Origin: Pseudomonas sp. RIT-562
GTDB taxonomy: Bacteria; Pseudomonadota; Gammaproteobacteria; Pseudomonadales; Pseudomonadaceae
Length of the DNA: 64,000 nt
Assembly (NCBI RefSeq): GCF_026241895.1
Contig: NZ_JAPJIV010000008.1
Location: 62,001-126,000, forward strand
Direction of reading: 5' to 3'
Below the pieces are notes generated by a model. It was not told where the DNA came from. It saw nothing but the letters and a program-made list of their open reading frames with translations, and did not search any database. The translations under genes were made by a program, and so were the position numbers. The stretch's first letter is position 1. Every line of letters begins with the position of its first letter. Below are positions 30,570-39,398 of the stretch, in pieces.

Positions 30570-30589
30570 GTTGTACGATCACCTCCACC
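30570..30589. promoter_or_regulatory. Second copy of the operator-like sequence, upstream of the FadR-family gene
   Basis: GTTGTACGATCACCTCCACC resembles the complement of the kdgD palindrome, GTTGTACGATGACCTACAAC, with 16-17 of 20 positions shared. It lies about 45 bases before the regulator start. TATGAT at 30554-30559 (minus strand) could be the -10 of the regulator promoter. Confidence 0.55.
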
Positions 30590-30619
30590 CCTGTGGGAGC
30601 AAGCTTTGCTCCCACAGGG
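30589..30619. repeat. Short perfect REP palindrome
   Basis: CCCTGTGGGAGCAA / TTGCTCCCACAGGG around three bases. It abuts the operator-like site on one side and the end of the ABC transporter gene (stop at 30630) on the other. It could act as a hairpin terminator for that gene only if read from the left, so more likely it is a trimmed REPIN. Confidence 0.8.
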
Positions 30620-30629
30620 TTAGCGGTGT

Positions 30630-32357
30630 CTAGGCGGTTACCGGTTGCTCCACCAGATGGCCATTGTCGATACGCACATGCCGTGGGTGGAAACGTTTGA
30701 GGCTGCTGCGGTGGCCGACGCTGACGATACTCAAGCCTGGGATCTCGTCGATCAGCGCCTGATACAGCGTGGCCTCATCCTCCTCGTCCATCGCCGAAGT
30801 GGCTTCGTCCATGTACAGCCATTGCGGGGCAAAAAGCAGCGCGCGAGCAAACGCTAGGCGTTGTTGCTCCCCGGGAGACAGCATGCGCTGCCAGTGATTG
30901 GGTTCGTCCAGGCGCGATAGCAGATGCGGCAAACGGCACACCTCCAGCACGTGGGCGTAACGCTCCTCCGAATAGGTTTCGGCGACCTGTGGATAACTCA
31001 GCGCCTCGCGCAACGTGCCAATCGGCAGGTATGGTTTCTGGGGCAGGAACAGGTAGCGCGCGGCTGGCAGACGAATACTGCCGTGGCCCGCTGGCCACAA
31101 ATGGCCCATCGCCCGCAGCATCGTCGATTTGCCACTGCCGGAGCGACCGCTGACCATCACCCGCTCGCCCTCCTCCACCGTCATATCGGCATTGCTCAGC
31201 AAGTGTCGACCATCGGCGAGATCGAGCCCCAAGTTACGCACTTGCAACGCTGCACCGGCATTCTGCACATCGATGGTAGCGGGACGTTGTTCGTTTTCGG
31301 TCATGGCCTGGCGGAAACTCAGCAGCCGGTCACAGGTGGCGCGCCAGGCGGCCAGGCTTTGGTAGGCGCTGATAAACCAGCTGAAACTCTCTTGCACATT
31401 GCCGAACGCCGAGCTGATCTGCATCAGCTCCCCAAGCTCGATCTTGCCGGCGAAGTAGCGCGGCGCGGCGACCATGAATGGAAAGATAATGGCAGCCTGG
31501 CCGTAGCCGGCAGTGAAGAAGGTCAGGCGCTTGGACACCTTCATGATGTCCCAGAAATTGTGCCAGACCAGGCTGAAGCGACTGCTCAGGCGACGGTTTT
31601 CATTCGGCTCGCCGTTGTACAGCGCGATGCTTTCGGCATTTTCGCGAATGCGCACCATGGAGAAACGCAGGTCAGCTTCGAAGCGTTGCTGCTGGTTGTT
31701 CAGGCCGATCAGGCGACGACCGATCAAATGCGTCAGCCAGCTGCCGATCACCGCGTACACCAGCACGCACCAGAACATATAACCGGGAATGGTAAAACCG
31801 TAGACTTCAATGCTGCCCGACACACCCCAAAGGATGATCGAAAACGATACCAGGCTGACGATGTTGCGCAGCAGGCCGATCCCCAGCTCCAGGGTGTTGC
31901 TGGTGAAACTGTTGAGGTCCTCGGAAATCCGCTGATCCGGGTTATCCGTGTAGCCGCCTTGCTCAAGGTGGTAGTAGTTCTTGTGACCGAGCCAGCGGGA
32001 GAAGTGCTTTTCAGTCAGCCAGGCACGCCAGCGGATGGTCAGCATCTGGGTCAGGTACAGCCTGTAGACCGCGCCGACGATCGCGACCGCGGCAATACCG
32101 CAGAAGTACAGAATCAACCGCCAGAAAGCCGCCTCATCCTTCTGCTGCAGGGCATTGTAAAAATCCTTGTACCAGGTGTTGAACCACACCGAAATGCCCA
32201 CGCTGACCAGCGACAACACGATCACCGCGATCAGCAGCGTCCAGGCCTTGACCTTTTCTTCACTGCGCCAGTAAGGCGTGATCATCGCCCATACTTTGGA
32301 AAAAAACTGCCCGCGCACAGCATCATTGACCGCGGAATACTCAGCGTTCTGATTCAT
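30630..32357 (-). CDS. ABC transporter ATP-binding/permease fusion (YddA/SbmA-BacA-like)
   Basis: 575 residues. Membrane half (about 1-340) of the SbmA/BacA type with about six helices and motifs NTWYKDFYNALQQ and HKNYYHLEQG; ATPase half with Walker A SGRSGSGKST, signature LSPGEQQRLAFA and Walker B WLYMDEATSAMDEED. Family members (YddA, vitamin B12 transporter BacA/Rv1819c) move peptides or cobalamin-like cargo across the inner membrane. Cargo and direction cannot be told from the sequence. Monocistronic by spacing. Confidence 0.87.
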   Translation of the reverse strand: MNQNAEYSAVNDAVRGQFFSKVWAMITPYWRSEEKVKAWTLLIAVIVLSLVSVGISVWFNTWYKDFYNALQQKDEAAFWRLILYFCGIAAVAIVGAVYRLYLTQMLTIRWRAWLTEKHFSRWLGHKNYYHLEQGGYTDNPDQRISEDLNSFTSNTLELGIGLLRNIVSLVSFSIILWGVSGSIEVYGFTIPGYMFWCVLVYAVIGSWLTHLIGRRLIGLNNQQQRFEADLRFSMVRIRENAESIALYNGEPNENRRLSSRFSLVWHNFWDIMKVSKRLTFFTAGYGQAAIIFPFMVAAPRYFAGKIELGELMQISSAFGNVQESFSWFISAYQSLAAWRATCDRLLSFRQAMTENEQRPATIDVQNAGAALQVRNLGLDLADGRHLLSNADMTVEEGERVMVSGRSGSGKSTMLRAMGHLWPAGHGSIRLPAARYLFLPQKPYLPIGTLREALSYPQVAETYSEERYAHVLEVCRLPHLLSRLDEPNHWQRMLSPGEQQRLAFARALLFAPQWLYMDEATSAMDEEDEATLYQALIDEIPGLSIVSVGHRSSLKRFHPRHVRIDNGHLVEQPVTA

Positions 32358-32454
32358 GTAAAAGGCTCATTGGAAAAAAGAACAGCACACGAACCGATCA
32401 TAGATGATCAGCTCGTGTTGCAACGCGGTGTGACAACAATTGTTCAGCACCGGT

Positions 32455-33021
32455 TCAGCGACGGACCGGACGCTTCTGCAATTTGCGCTGCAAGGTGCGC
32501 CGATGCATGCCCAGCGCGCGGGCAGTGGCGGAGATGTTGCCTTCGTGTTCGGTCAACACTCGCTGGATGTGTTCCCATTGCAGGCGGTCCACCGACATCG
32601 GGTTTTCCGGCACCAGGGTGTCGAGGTCGGCGTGTTCGGACAGCAGGGCCGCCAGTACGTCGTCGGCATCCGCCGGTTTGCACAGGTAATTGCAGGCACC
32701 ACGCTTGATCGCCTCGACTGCGGTGGCAATGCTCGAGTAACCGGTGAGGATCACTACGCGCATTTCCGGGTCCAGCTCCAGCAGCTTGGGTAGCAGGACC
32801 AGGCCGGAATCGCCGTCCATTTTCAGGTCCAGCGCGGCGTAATCCGGCAGGTCGGCCTGGGCGATGGTCAGGCCTTCCTCGGCCGAGCCGGCAGTGCTGA
32901 CGCGAAAGCCACGGCGGGCCATGGCACGGGCCATCACCCGGGTAAAGGTTGCGTCGTCGTCTACCAGCAGCAAATGCGGGAGTTCTTCGCCTTCGCCTTC
33001 GACTTGAATATCGTCACTCAT
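32455..33021 (-). CDS. roxR: Redox response regulator RoxR (RegA/ActR/PrrA family)
   Basis: 188 residues. Receiver domain with acidic pocket Asp21-Asp23 and phospho-acceptor Asp65 (ALDLKMDGDSG), then a Fis-type helix-turn-helix at the C terminus (NISATARALGMHRRTLQRKL) identical in layout to RegA. Controls respiratory oxidases, such as the cyanide-insensitive oxidase, in Pseudomonas. The ATG at 33021 has GAGGAG six bases upstream and overlaps the end of roxS by 8 bp. Confidence 0.93.
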   Translation of the reverse strand: MSDDIQVEGEGEELPHLLLVDDDATFTRVMARAMARRGFRVSTAGSAEEGLTIAQADLPDYAALDLKMDGDSGLVLLPKLLELDPEMRVVILTGYSSIATAVEAIKRGACNYLCKPADADDVLAALLSEHADLDTLVPENPMSVDRLQWEHIQRVLTEHEGNISATARALGMHRRTLQRKLQKRPVRR

Positions 33022-34276
33022 GTTCGTCTCCTCGGGCGACACGGGGCAGGCGCAGCTCGGTGAGCGTGCCGCCTTCCTCATGACTATAGAGTTTCACTGA
33101 GCCGCCGGCGCGTGTCACGCTGGCCTTGCTCAAAAACAGGCCCAGGCCGAAACCTTTGCCCTTGGTGGTAAAAAACGGTTTGCCGATCTGTTCGGCGATG
33201 GCCAGCGGCACGCCGGCGCCGTGGTCGCGGATACTGATGGTCAGGTCCTCGGCATTCCAGTCCAGCGTCACCTGCAAGCCTTCGGGGCAGGCGTCCGCCG
33301 CGTTGTTCAGCAGATTCAGCAGGGCCTGGGTCAGGTCCGGGGGCGGCGCCATGCGCGGTACGGCTCCCTGGCCAAGACGCTGGAAGCGATAGCTGGCTTC
33401 GGGACGCATCAGGTGCCAGCGATTCAAGGCTTCGTCGAGCCAGTCGGTGACGTCCTGCATCTCCACGGCCAGGCGGCGATTGGCTTCGGCGGCGCGCACC
33501 AGTTGCTGCAAGGTTTCCTTGCAGAGCTTGACCTGATCCTGCAGAACCTTCAGATCATCCTGCAACATCGGGTCTGGATGATCCTGCTGCATCTCTTTCA
33601 GCAGCACGCTCATGGTCGCCAATGGGGTACCCAGCTCGTGGGCGGCGCCTGCAGCCTGGGTGGCAACAGCCAGCAATTGCTGGTCACGCAGGCCTTCTTC
33701 ACGACGTATGGCGCGCAACTCTTCCTGACGTCGCAGCTCCTCGGCCATGCGCGCGGCGAAAAAGGTGATCACTGCTGCGGCCAGGGCGAAGCTCAACCAC
33801 ATCCCGTAGACCTGCAGGTTCTCCCGGGCGATGGGGAAGGTCTGCAAGGGGTAGAAACGCGCCAGCAGCAAGGTATACATGGTCAGGGCGATGCCGGACA
33901 GGATCACCGAATAGCGCCATGGCAACGTAACTGCGGCGATGGTCAGCGGCACCAGATAGTACGAAACGAAGGGGTTGGTCGAACCGCCGGAGAAATACAG
34001 CAACGCACTGTGGATAAACAGGTCGCAGGCCAGTTGCACGGCGTATTCGAGTTCGGTGACCGGCCAGGAGGTGCGCAGGCGAATCGCCGTGAACGCGCAC
34101 AGCAACATCGAACAGCCGAGCGTGGCGGCCAGCTGAAACCAAGGCAACGGCAGCAACTCGAGCCAGTAGGCCAGGCCCACGGAGCCAGCCTGGGCGGCGA
34201 GCACCAAAGTACGGATGAACGTCAGCCGCCAGAGGTTCTGGCGAGTCGCGGAAGTGATTTGAACGGGGGCGAGCAT
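33014..34276 (-). CDS. roxS: Redox sensor histidine kinase RoxS (RegB/PrrB family)
   Basis: 420 residues, six membrane helices (about residues 20-175). The quinone-binding motif GGSTNPF (97-103) is intact. H-box AAHELGTPLATMS puts the phospho-His at 213; Cys252 (VKLCKETLQ) sits where RegB has its redox-active cysteine. ATP-lid motifs LLNNAADACP and GKGFGLGLFLSKA follow. It senses ubiquinone redox state and phosphorylates RoxR. The start at 34276 is preceded by AGGAG. A REPIN and 343 bp separate it from the divergent SIMPL gene. Confidence 0.93.
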   Translation of the reverse strand: MLAPVQITSATRQNLWRLTFIRTLVLAAQAGSVGLAYWLELLPLPWFQLAATLGCSMLLCAFTAIRLRTSWPVTELEYAVQLACDLFIHSALLYFSGGSTNPFVSYYLVPLTIAAVTLPWRYSVILSGIALTMYTLLLARFYPLQTFPIARENLQVYGMWLSFALAAAVITFFAARMAEELRRQEELRAIRREEGLRDQQLLAVATQAAGAAHELGTPLATMSVLLKEMQQDHPDPMLQDDLKVLQDQVKLCKETLQQLVRAAEANRRLAVEMQDVTDWLDEALNRWHLMRPEASYRFQRLGQGAVPRMAPPPDLTQALLNLLNNAADACPEGLQVTLDWNAEDLTISIRDHGAGVPLAIAEQIGKPFFTTKGKGFGLGLFLSKASVTRAGGSVKLYSHEEGGTLTELRLPRVARGDEHE

Positions 34277-34396
34277 GAGCTCTCCTGATGAGCGCTCCAG
34301 GCGGATCGCCGGGAGTATAACCAAGCGCGGAGGCTGGCAGGCAAAAGTGCGGCAAACGGCCACACGCCAGAATGGATTGTGGCGTCTATAAGACCG

Positions 34397-34487
34397 CCAT
34401 CGCGGGCAAGCCTTGCTCCCACAGTATTACGTCATGCACAACTTGCTTGCACACTCCTGACCTGTGGGAGCAAGGCTTGCCCGCGAT
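34397..34487. repeat. REPIN between roxS and the SIMPL gene
   Basis: Arms CATCGCGGGCAAGCCTTGCT and GAGCAAGGCTTGCCCGCGAT around a 35-bp spacer. The rest of the divergent interval (34277-34396 and 34488-34619) must hold both promoters; I see no clear boxes. Confidence 0.88.
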
Positions 34488-34619
34488 TGGTCGCGTAGCG
34501 GCCACCGGCAATCACCTGTATAGAAGTTGTAACTGTGCGAACCGGATCATTGAAGCTAGAGTCTGATGGTTTCACGCAGGCTCGGACCTTAACCCCTGCG
34601 CACCGTCCAAGGAGATTTC

Positions 34620-35336
34620 ATGCACACTTTCCGCCGCAGCGCCGCCCTTCTTGCCCTCAGCGCTGGCGCCGTTGCCAGCCTCCCGGCCCTGGCCGCCGAC
34701 GAGCTGCATTACAACCAGATTGCCCTGCGCGCCGAAGTCAGCCAGGAGGTGGCTCGCGACCTGATGATCGTGACCCTCTACACCGAAGAGCAGAACACCG
34801 ACCCGGCCAAACTCGCCGCCGATGTCAGCACCACCATGAACAAGGCACTGGCCCAGGCCAAGCAGGTCAAGGACATCACCCTGCGTCAGGGCAGCCGTAA
34901 CAGCTATCCGATCTACGACACCAAGGGCCAGAAAATCACTGGCTGGCGTGAGCGTGCCGAGCTGCGTCTGGAAAGCTCCGATTTCGCCGCCCTGTCAAAA
35001 CTGACCGGTGAACTGCTGACCGACCTGAAAATGGCCGGCATGGACTTCGCCATCGCCACCCCGACCCGCAAGGCCAGCGAAGATGCGCTGCTCAAGGATG
35101 CCGTCAGCGCCTTCAAGGCACGCGCACAACTGGCGACCGATGCGTTGGGCGGCAAGGGCTACAAGATCGTGAACCTGAATCTCAACAGCAACGGTTATCC
35201 ACAGCCGTATATGCGCGGACCGATGATGATGAAAGCCGCCAGCATGGATGCCGCTCCGGTGACTCCAGAAGTTGAAGCAGGAACCAGCCAGGTCAGCATG
35301 ACGGCAGACGGCTCGATTGAAGTGTTGATGCCTTGA
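34620..35336 (+). CDS. Periplasmic SIMPL-domain protein (DUF541, YggE-like)
   Basis: 238 residues. Signal peptide MHTFRRSAALLALSAGAVAS ending at LAA-DE, then a SIMPL domain with the repeated alpha/beta pattern. Family members (E. coli YggE, Brucella BP26) are periplasmic or outer-membrane-associated oligomers linked to oxidative stress; no enzymatic activity is established. An AAGGAG lies seven bases upstream of the start. P. aeruginosa has a comparable gene next to roxSR (recalled). Confidence 0.83.
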   Translation: MHTFRRSAALLALSAGAVASLPALAADELHYNQIALRAEVSQEVARDLMIVTLYTEEQNTDPAKLAADVSTTMNKALAQAKQVKDITLRQGSRNSYPIYDTKGQKITGWRERAELRLESSDFAALSKLTGELLTDLKMAGMDFAIATPTRKASEDALLKDAVSAFKARAQLATDALGGKGYKIVNLNLNSNGYPQPYMRGPMMMKAASMDAAPVTPEVEAGTSQVSMTADGSIEVLMP

Positions 35337-35342
35337 TTGAGT

Positions 35343-35420
35343 GTAGGAGCTGCCGCAGGCTGCGATCTGTTGATCTTAAAAAATTAAAATCAAAAGATCG
35401 CAGCCTTCGGCAGCTCCTAC
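35343..35420. repeat. REPIN after the SIMPL gene
   Basis: Arms GTAGGAGCTGCCGCAGGCTG and CAGCCTTCGGCAGCTCCTAC, inner GATC-rich loop. Same REP subtype as at 3910 and 54756. The following 275 bp up to dppA hold only a promoter region for which I cannot name the boxes. Confidence 0.88.
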
Positions 35421-35695
35421 GGGTTTAGATAAGTAACACCGCGCGCCAACCGGGTGCGCAATGCACCCCGGTTGCACCATGCTGGCGCGCGAGTTGCACC
35501 GAAAAAAACCTGCGCAAACGGTCAAATGCGCGCGAATTTACACATATGCGACATTAAGGTACGTTCGTGCCACTGTTTAATGCTTGTAGCCAACCTGCAT
35601 CTTGCAATGGGTATGGCCCCTGCATAAGTATCCGCAGGCACGACTCACGAGGTCGTCCTCTAATTCCAAAAATGACAACAAATCATGAGGCCACC

Positions 35696-37321
35696 ATGCT
35701 CAAACACGCGGTCATTCCGTTTTTAGTCGGCGCCAGCTTGTTAGCTGCCGCACCTTTCGCCCAAGCGGCGACTAACCTGGTGTTCTGCTCCGAAGGGAGC
35801 CCGGCCGGTTTTGATCCTGGTCAGTACACCACCGGAACCGACTTCGACGCCTCTGCAGAAACCATGTTCAACCGCCTGACCCAGTTCGAGCGCGGCGGCA
35901 CCGCCGTGATTCCTGGCCTGGCGACCAGCTGGGACATCTCCGATGATGGCCTGACTTACACCTTTCACCTGCGTGAAGGCGTGAAGTTCCACACCACCCC
36001 GTACTTCAAGCCCACTCGTGAGTTCAACGCCGACGACGTGCTGTTCACTTTTAATCGCATGATTAACAAGGACGACCCGTTCCGCAAAGCGTACCCAACC
36101 GAATTCCCGTACTTCACCGACATGGGGATGGATACCAACATCACCAAGATCGATAAAGTCGACGATCACACCGTCAAATTCACTCTGAAGGAAGTTGACG
36201 CTGCGTTCATCCAGAACATGGCCATGAGCTTCGCCTCCCTGCAATCCGCCGAGTACGCTGCCCAGCTGCTCAAGGACGGCAAGCCTGCCGATATCAACCA
36301 GAAGCCTATCGGCACTGGCCCGTTCGTGTTCAAGAGCTACCAGAAAGACTCCAACATCCGCTACACCGGGAACAAGGACTACTGGAAGCCGGATGACGTC
36401 AAGATCGACAACCTGATCTTCGCCATCACCACCGACCCATCGGTACGTATCCAGAAGCTGAAGAAGAACGAGTGCCAAGTCACTCTGTTCCCCCGTCCGG
36501 CTGACCTGAAAGCGCTGAAGGAAGACAAGGCGCTGAAGATGCCTGACCAGGCTGGTTTCAACCTGGGCTACATCGCTTATAACGTGATGGACAAGGTCAA
36601 GGGCAGCAACGAGGCAAACCCGCTGGCTGACCTGCGAGTTCGTCAGGCGCTGGACATGGCCGTCAACAAACCGCAGATCATCGACTCGGTTTATCAGGGC
36701 GCGGGCCAACTGGCCGTCAACGCCATGCCGCCGACCCAATGGTCCTACGACACCACCATCAAGGACGCCAAGTACGACCCTGAGAAAGCCAAGCAGCTGC
36801 TCAAGGAAGCCGGCGTCAAGGAAGGTACCGAAATCGTCCTGTGGGCGATGCCGGTGCAGCGTCCGTATAACCCGAACGCCAAGCTGATGGCCGAAATGCT
36901 CCAGTCCGACTGGAAGAAAATCGGTCTCAACGTGAAGATCACCAGCTACGAATGGGGCGAGTACATCAAGCGCTCCAAGGGTGGCGAGAACCAGGCGATG
37001 ATCATCGGCTGGAGCGGTGACAATGGTGATCCGGACAACTGGCTCAACGTGTTGTTTGGTTGCGACTCGCTGAGCGGCAACAACTTCTCGAAATGGTGTG
37101 ACAAGAAATTCGACGGCCTCGTCAAGGAAGCCAAGCGCACCACCGACCAAGGCAAGCGCACCGAACTGTACAAACAGGCGCAACACGTCCTCAAAGACGC
37201 TGTTCCAATGACACCTATCGCCCACTCGACGGTGTACCAACCCATGCGCGCCAACGTGCAGGACTTCAAGATCAGCCCATTCGGCTTGAATTCCTTCTAC
37301 GGCGTCAGCGTCAGCAAATAA
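35696..37321 (+). CDS. dppA: Dipeptide ABC transporter periplasmic binding protein, copy 1
   Basis: 541 residues. Sec signal peptide MLKHAVIPFLVGASLLAAAP... cleaved near QAA-TN. SBP_bac_5 family (DppA/OppA): LVFCSEGSPAGFDPGQYTTG at the mature N terminus and conserved EWGEYIKRSKGG and WSGDNGDPDNW late in the chain. Captures dipeptides in the periplasm for DppBCDF. GAGG five bases before the ATG at 35696 sets the start; the longer frame from 35567 has no support. Closely related to the next gene, from which it probably arose by duplication. Confidence 0.92.
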   Translation: MLKHAVIPFLVGASLLAAAPFAQAATNLVFCSEGSPAGFDPGQYTTGTDFDASAETMFNRLTQFERGGTAVIPGLATSWDISDDGLTYTFHLREGVKFHTTPYFKPTREFNADDVLFTFNRMINKDDPFRKAYPTEFPYFTDMGMDTNITKIDKVDDHTVKFTLKEVDAAFIQNMAMSFASLQSAEYAAQLLKDGKPADINQKPIGTGPFVFKSYQKDSNIRYTGNKDYWKPDDVKIDNLIFAITTDPSVRIQKLKKNECQVTLFPRPADLKALKEDKALKMPDQAGFNLGYIAYNVMDKVKGSNEANPLADLRVRQALDMAVNKPQIIDSVYQGAGQLAVNAMPPTQWSYDTTIKDAKYDPEKAKQLLKEAGVKEGTEIVLWAMPVQRPYNPNAKLMAEMLQSDWKKIGLNVKITSYEWGEYIKRSKGGENQAMIIGWSGDNGDPDNWLNVLFGCDSLSGNNFSKWCDKKFDGLVKEAKRTTDQGKRTELYKQAQHVLKDAVPMTPIAHSTVYQPMRANVQDFKISPFGLNSFYGVSVSK

Positions 37322-37327
37322 GGTTCC

Positions 37328-37358
37328 ACAACGGCGAGGTCCATGACCTCGCCGTTGT
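37328..37358 (+). terminator. Hairpin after the first binding-protein gene
   Basis: Perfect stem ACAACGGCGAGGTC / GACCTCGCCGTTGT with a three-base loop, six bases after the stop codon. The following bases (TGCAACTGCC) are not T-rich, so it may stabilise the upstream mRNA rather than fully terminate. Confidence 0.55.
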
Positions 37359-37624
37359 TGCAACTGCCGAGCATGTAGGAAAGAGCCTACAACCAAATCC
37401 GAAGCTGACTACAGCATCGGAGTAGGACGCGTCGCCTTTTCCTACGAGCATTTAGGACTCTACGCATTTACTGCCGGCCCGATGGCTCTTACCGTCGGGG
37501 TCCGACCAGTTCATGCGTGGGCTTTCGGTTTTGTTGAACGTTAATGGATTGCGCTCGACAACCCCTCGCGTCCCAGGACGGGAAGGCGGCTTGTCGAAAA
37601 TACTTAGAGAACAGAGGGAGCGTC
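37359..37624. other. Leader region between the first two binding-protein genes
   Basis: 266 bp without a plausible gene. It contains two small hairpins sharing the GTAGGA/TCCTAC motif, TGTAGGAAAGAGCCTACA (37374-37391) and one at 37422-37445. The region ends with GAGGGAGCGTC before the next ATG. It might be a structured 5' leader or contain the promoter of copy 2; function unknown. Confidence 0.5.
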
Positions 37625-39226
37625 ATGCGCCATACCTTGGTTTTATCCGCATTGCTGGGCACCGGCCTGCTGGCCGCCACTTCCATCAGCCAGGCTGCCT
37701 CTGACAGCCTGGTGTTCTGCTCCGAGGGCAGCCCCGCTGGCTTCGACACCGCGCAGTACACCACCGCGACCGACAACGACGCCGCCGAACCGCTGTACAA
37801 CCGCTTGGCGGAGTTCGAAAAAGGCGCGACCAATGTCGTACCGGGCCTGGCCACCAGCTGGGATATTTCCGAAGACGGCTTGCAGTACACCTTCCACCTG
37901 CGCGAAGGAGTGAAATTTCATACCACCAAGTATTTCACCCCTAGCCGTGACTTCAACGCCGATGACGTGCTGTTCACGTTCAACCGCATGCTCGACCCGC
38001 AGCAGCCATTCCGTAAGGCTTATCCAACCGAATTTCCGTATTTCAACGGGATGAGCCTGAACAAGAACATCGCCAAGGTCGAAAAGACCGGGCCGCTGAC
38101 CGTGGTCATGACGCTCAACAGCGTCGACGCCGCGTTTATCCAGAACATCGCCATGAGTTTCGCCGCGATTTTGTCCGCCGAGTACGCCGACAAGCTGCTG
38201 GCCGAGGGCAAGCCGAGCGATATCAATCAGAAGCCGATCGGTACCGGGCCGTTCGTATTCAAGAGTTACCAGAAAGACTCCAACATCCGCTACACCGGCA
38301 ACAAGCAGTACTGGGACCCGAGCCGGGTCAAACTCGACAACCTGATTTTTGCCATCAACACCGACGCCTCGGTGCGGGTCCAGAAGCTCAAGGCCAACGA
38401 GTGCCAGATTACCCTGCATCCCCGCCCTGCCGACGTCACCGCGCTGAAGAACGACCCGAAACTCAAGCTCATCGAGAAGCCCGGCTTCAACCTCGGCTAC
38501 ATCGCCTACAACGTGCGGCACAAGCCGTTCGACCAGCTTGAAGTGCGCCAGGCGCTGGACATGGCAGTGAACAAGCAGGGCATTCTCAACGCCGTGTACC
38601 AGGGCGCCGGTCAACTGGCGGTTAACGCCATGCCACCGACCCAATGGTCCTACGACGAGACCATCAAGGACGCCGCCTACAACCCGGAAAAAGCCAGGGA
38701 ATTGCTCAAGGCTGCCGGCGTCAAGGAAGGCACTGAAATTACCCTCTGGGCCATGCCGGTCCAGCGCCCGTATAACCCGAATGCCAAGTTGATGGCCGAA
38801 ATGCTTCAGGCAGACTGGGCGAAAATCGGCCTCAAGGTAAAGATCGTCAGCTACGAATGGGGCGAGTACATCAAGCGCACCAAGAATGGCGAGCATGACA
38901 TCAGCCTGATCGGCTGGACCGGTGACAATGGGGACCCGGACAACTGGCTTGGCACGCTTTACAGCTGCGATGCCATTGGTGGCAACAACTACTCCATGTG
39001 GTGTGATCCGGCTTACGACAAGCTGATCAAGCAGGCCAAGATCGTCACCGATCGCGACCAGCGCACCGTGCTCTACAAACAGGCGCAGCAATTGCTCAAG
39101 CAGCAGGTGCCGATCACGCCAGTCGCCCACTCCACGGTCAACCAGCCGTTGAGCGCCAAAATCGAAGGGTTCAAGGTCAGTCCTTTCGGTCGCAATGTGT
39201 TCTCGGGTGTCAGCATAGAAAAATAA
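37625..39226 (+). CDS. dppA: Dipeptide ABC transporter periplasmic binding protein, copy 2
   Basis: 533 residues. Signal peptide MRHTLVLSALLGTGLLAATS ending SQA-AS, then the SBP_bac_5 fold with LVFCSEGSPAGFDTAQYTTA, INQKPIGTGPFVFKSYQKDS and TGDNGDPDNWLGTLYSCD. Very similar to copy 1 over the whole length, with most differences at the surface and N terminus. GAGGGAG seven bases upstream supports the ATG at 37625. It is followed after 172 bp by the porin gene. Confidence 0.92.
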   Translation: MRHTLVLSALLGTGLLAATSISQAASDSLVFCSEGSPAGFDTAQYTTATDNDAAEPLYNRLAEFEKGATNVVPGLATSWDISEDGLQYTFHLREGVKFHTTKYFTPSRDFNADDVLFTFNRMLDPQQPFRKAYPTEFPYFNGMSLNKNIAKVEKTGPLTVVMTLNSVDAAFIQNIAMSFAAILSAEYADKLLAEGKPSDINQKPIGTGPFVFKSYQKDSNIRYTGNKQYWDPSRVKLDNLIFAINTDASVRVQKLKANECQITLHPRPADVTALKNDPKLKLIEKPGFNLGYIAYNVRHKPFDQLEVRQALDMAVNKQGILNAVYQGAGQLAVNAMPPTQWSYDETIKDAAYNPEKARELLKAAGVKEGTEITLWAMPVQRPYNPNAKLMAEMLQADWAKIGLKVKIVSYEWGEYIKRTKNGEHDISLIGWTGDNGDPDNWLGTLYSCDAIGGNNYSMWCDPAYDKLIKQAKIVTDRDQRTVLYKQAQQLLKQQVPITPVAHSTVNQPLSAKIEGFKVSPFGRNVFSGVSIEK

Positions 39227-39398
39227 CCGATTAGCCAAAAAAACCAGGGGGCGGGATTCCGCCCTCACGCATGCGTATTGCCTTTATTCGTCGATCTGGC
39301 GCAATGCAAACGTTTGCTAAGCGCGAATGAGTTCCAAACCAAATAGCCGGACCACAAAAAAAGGCCGGTATAAAAAAAGAAACCAAGGAGCTTCACCC

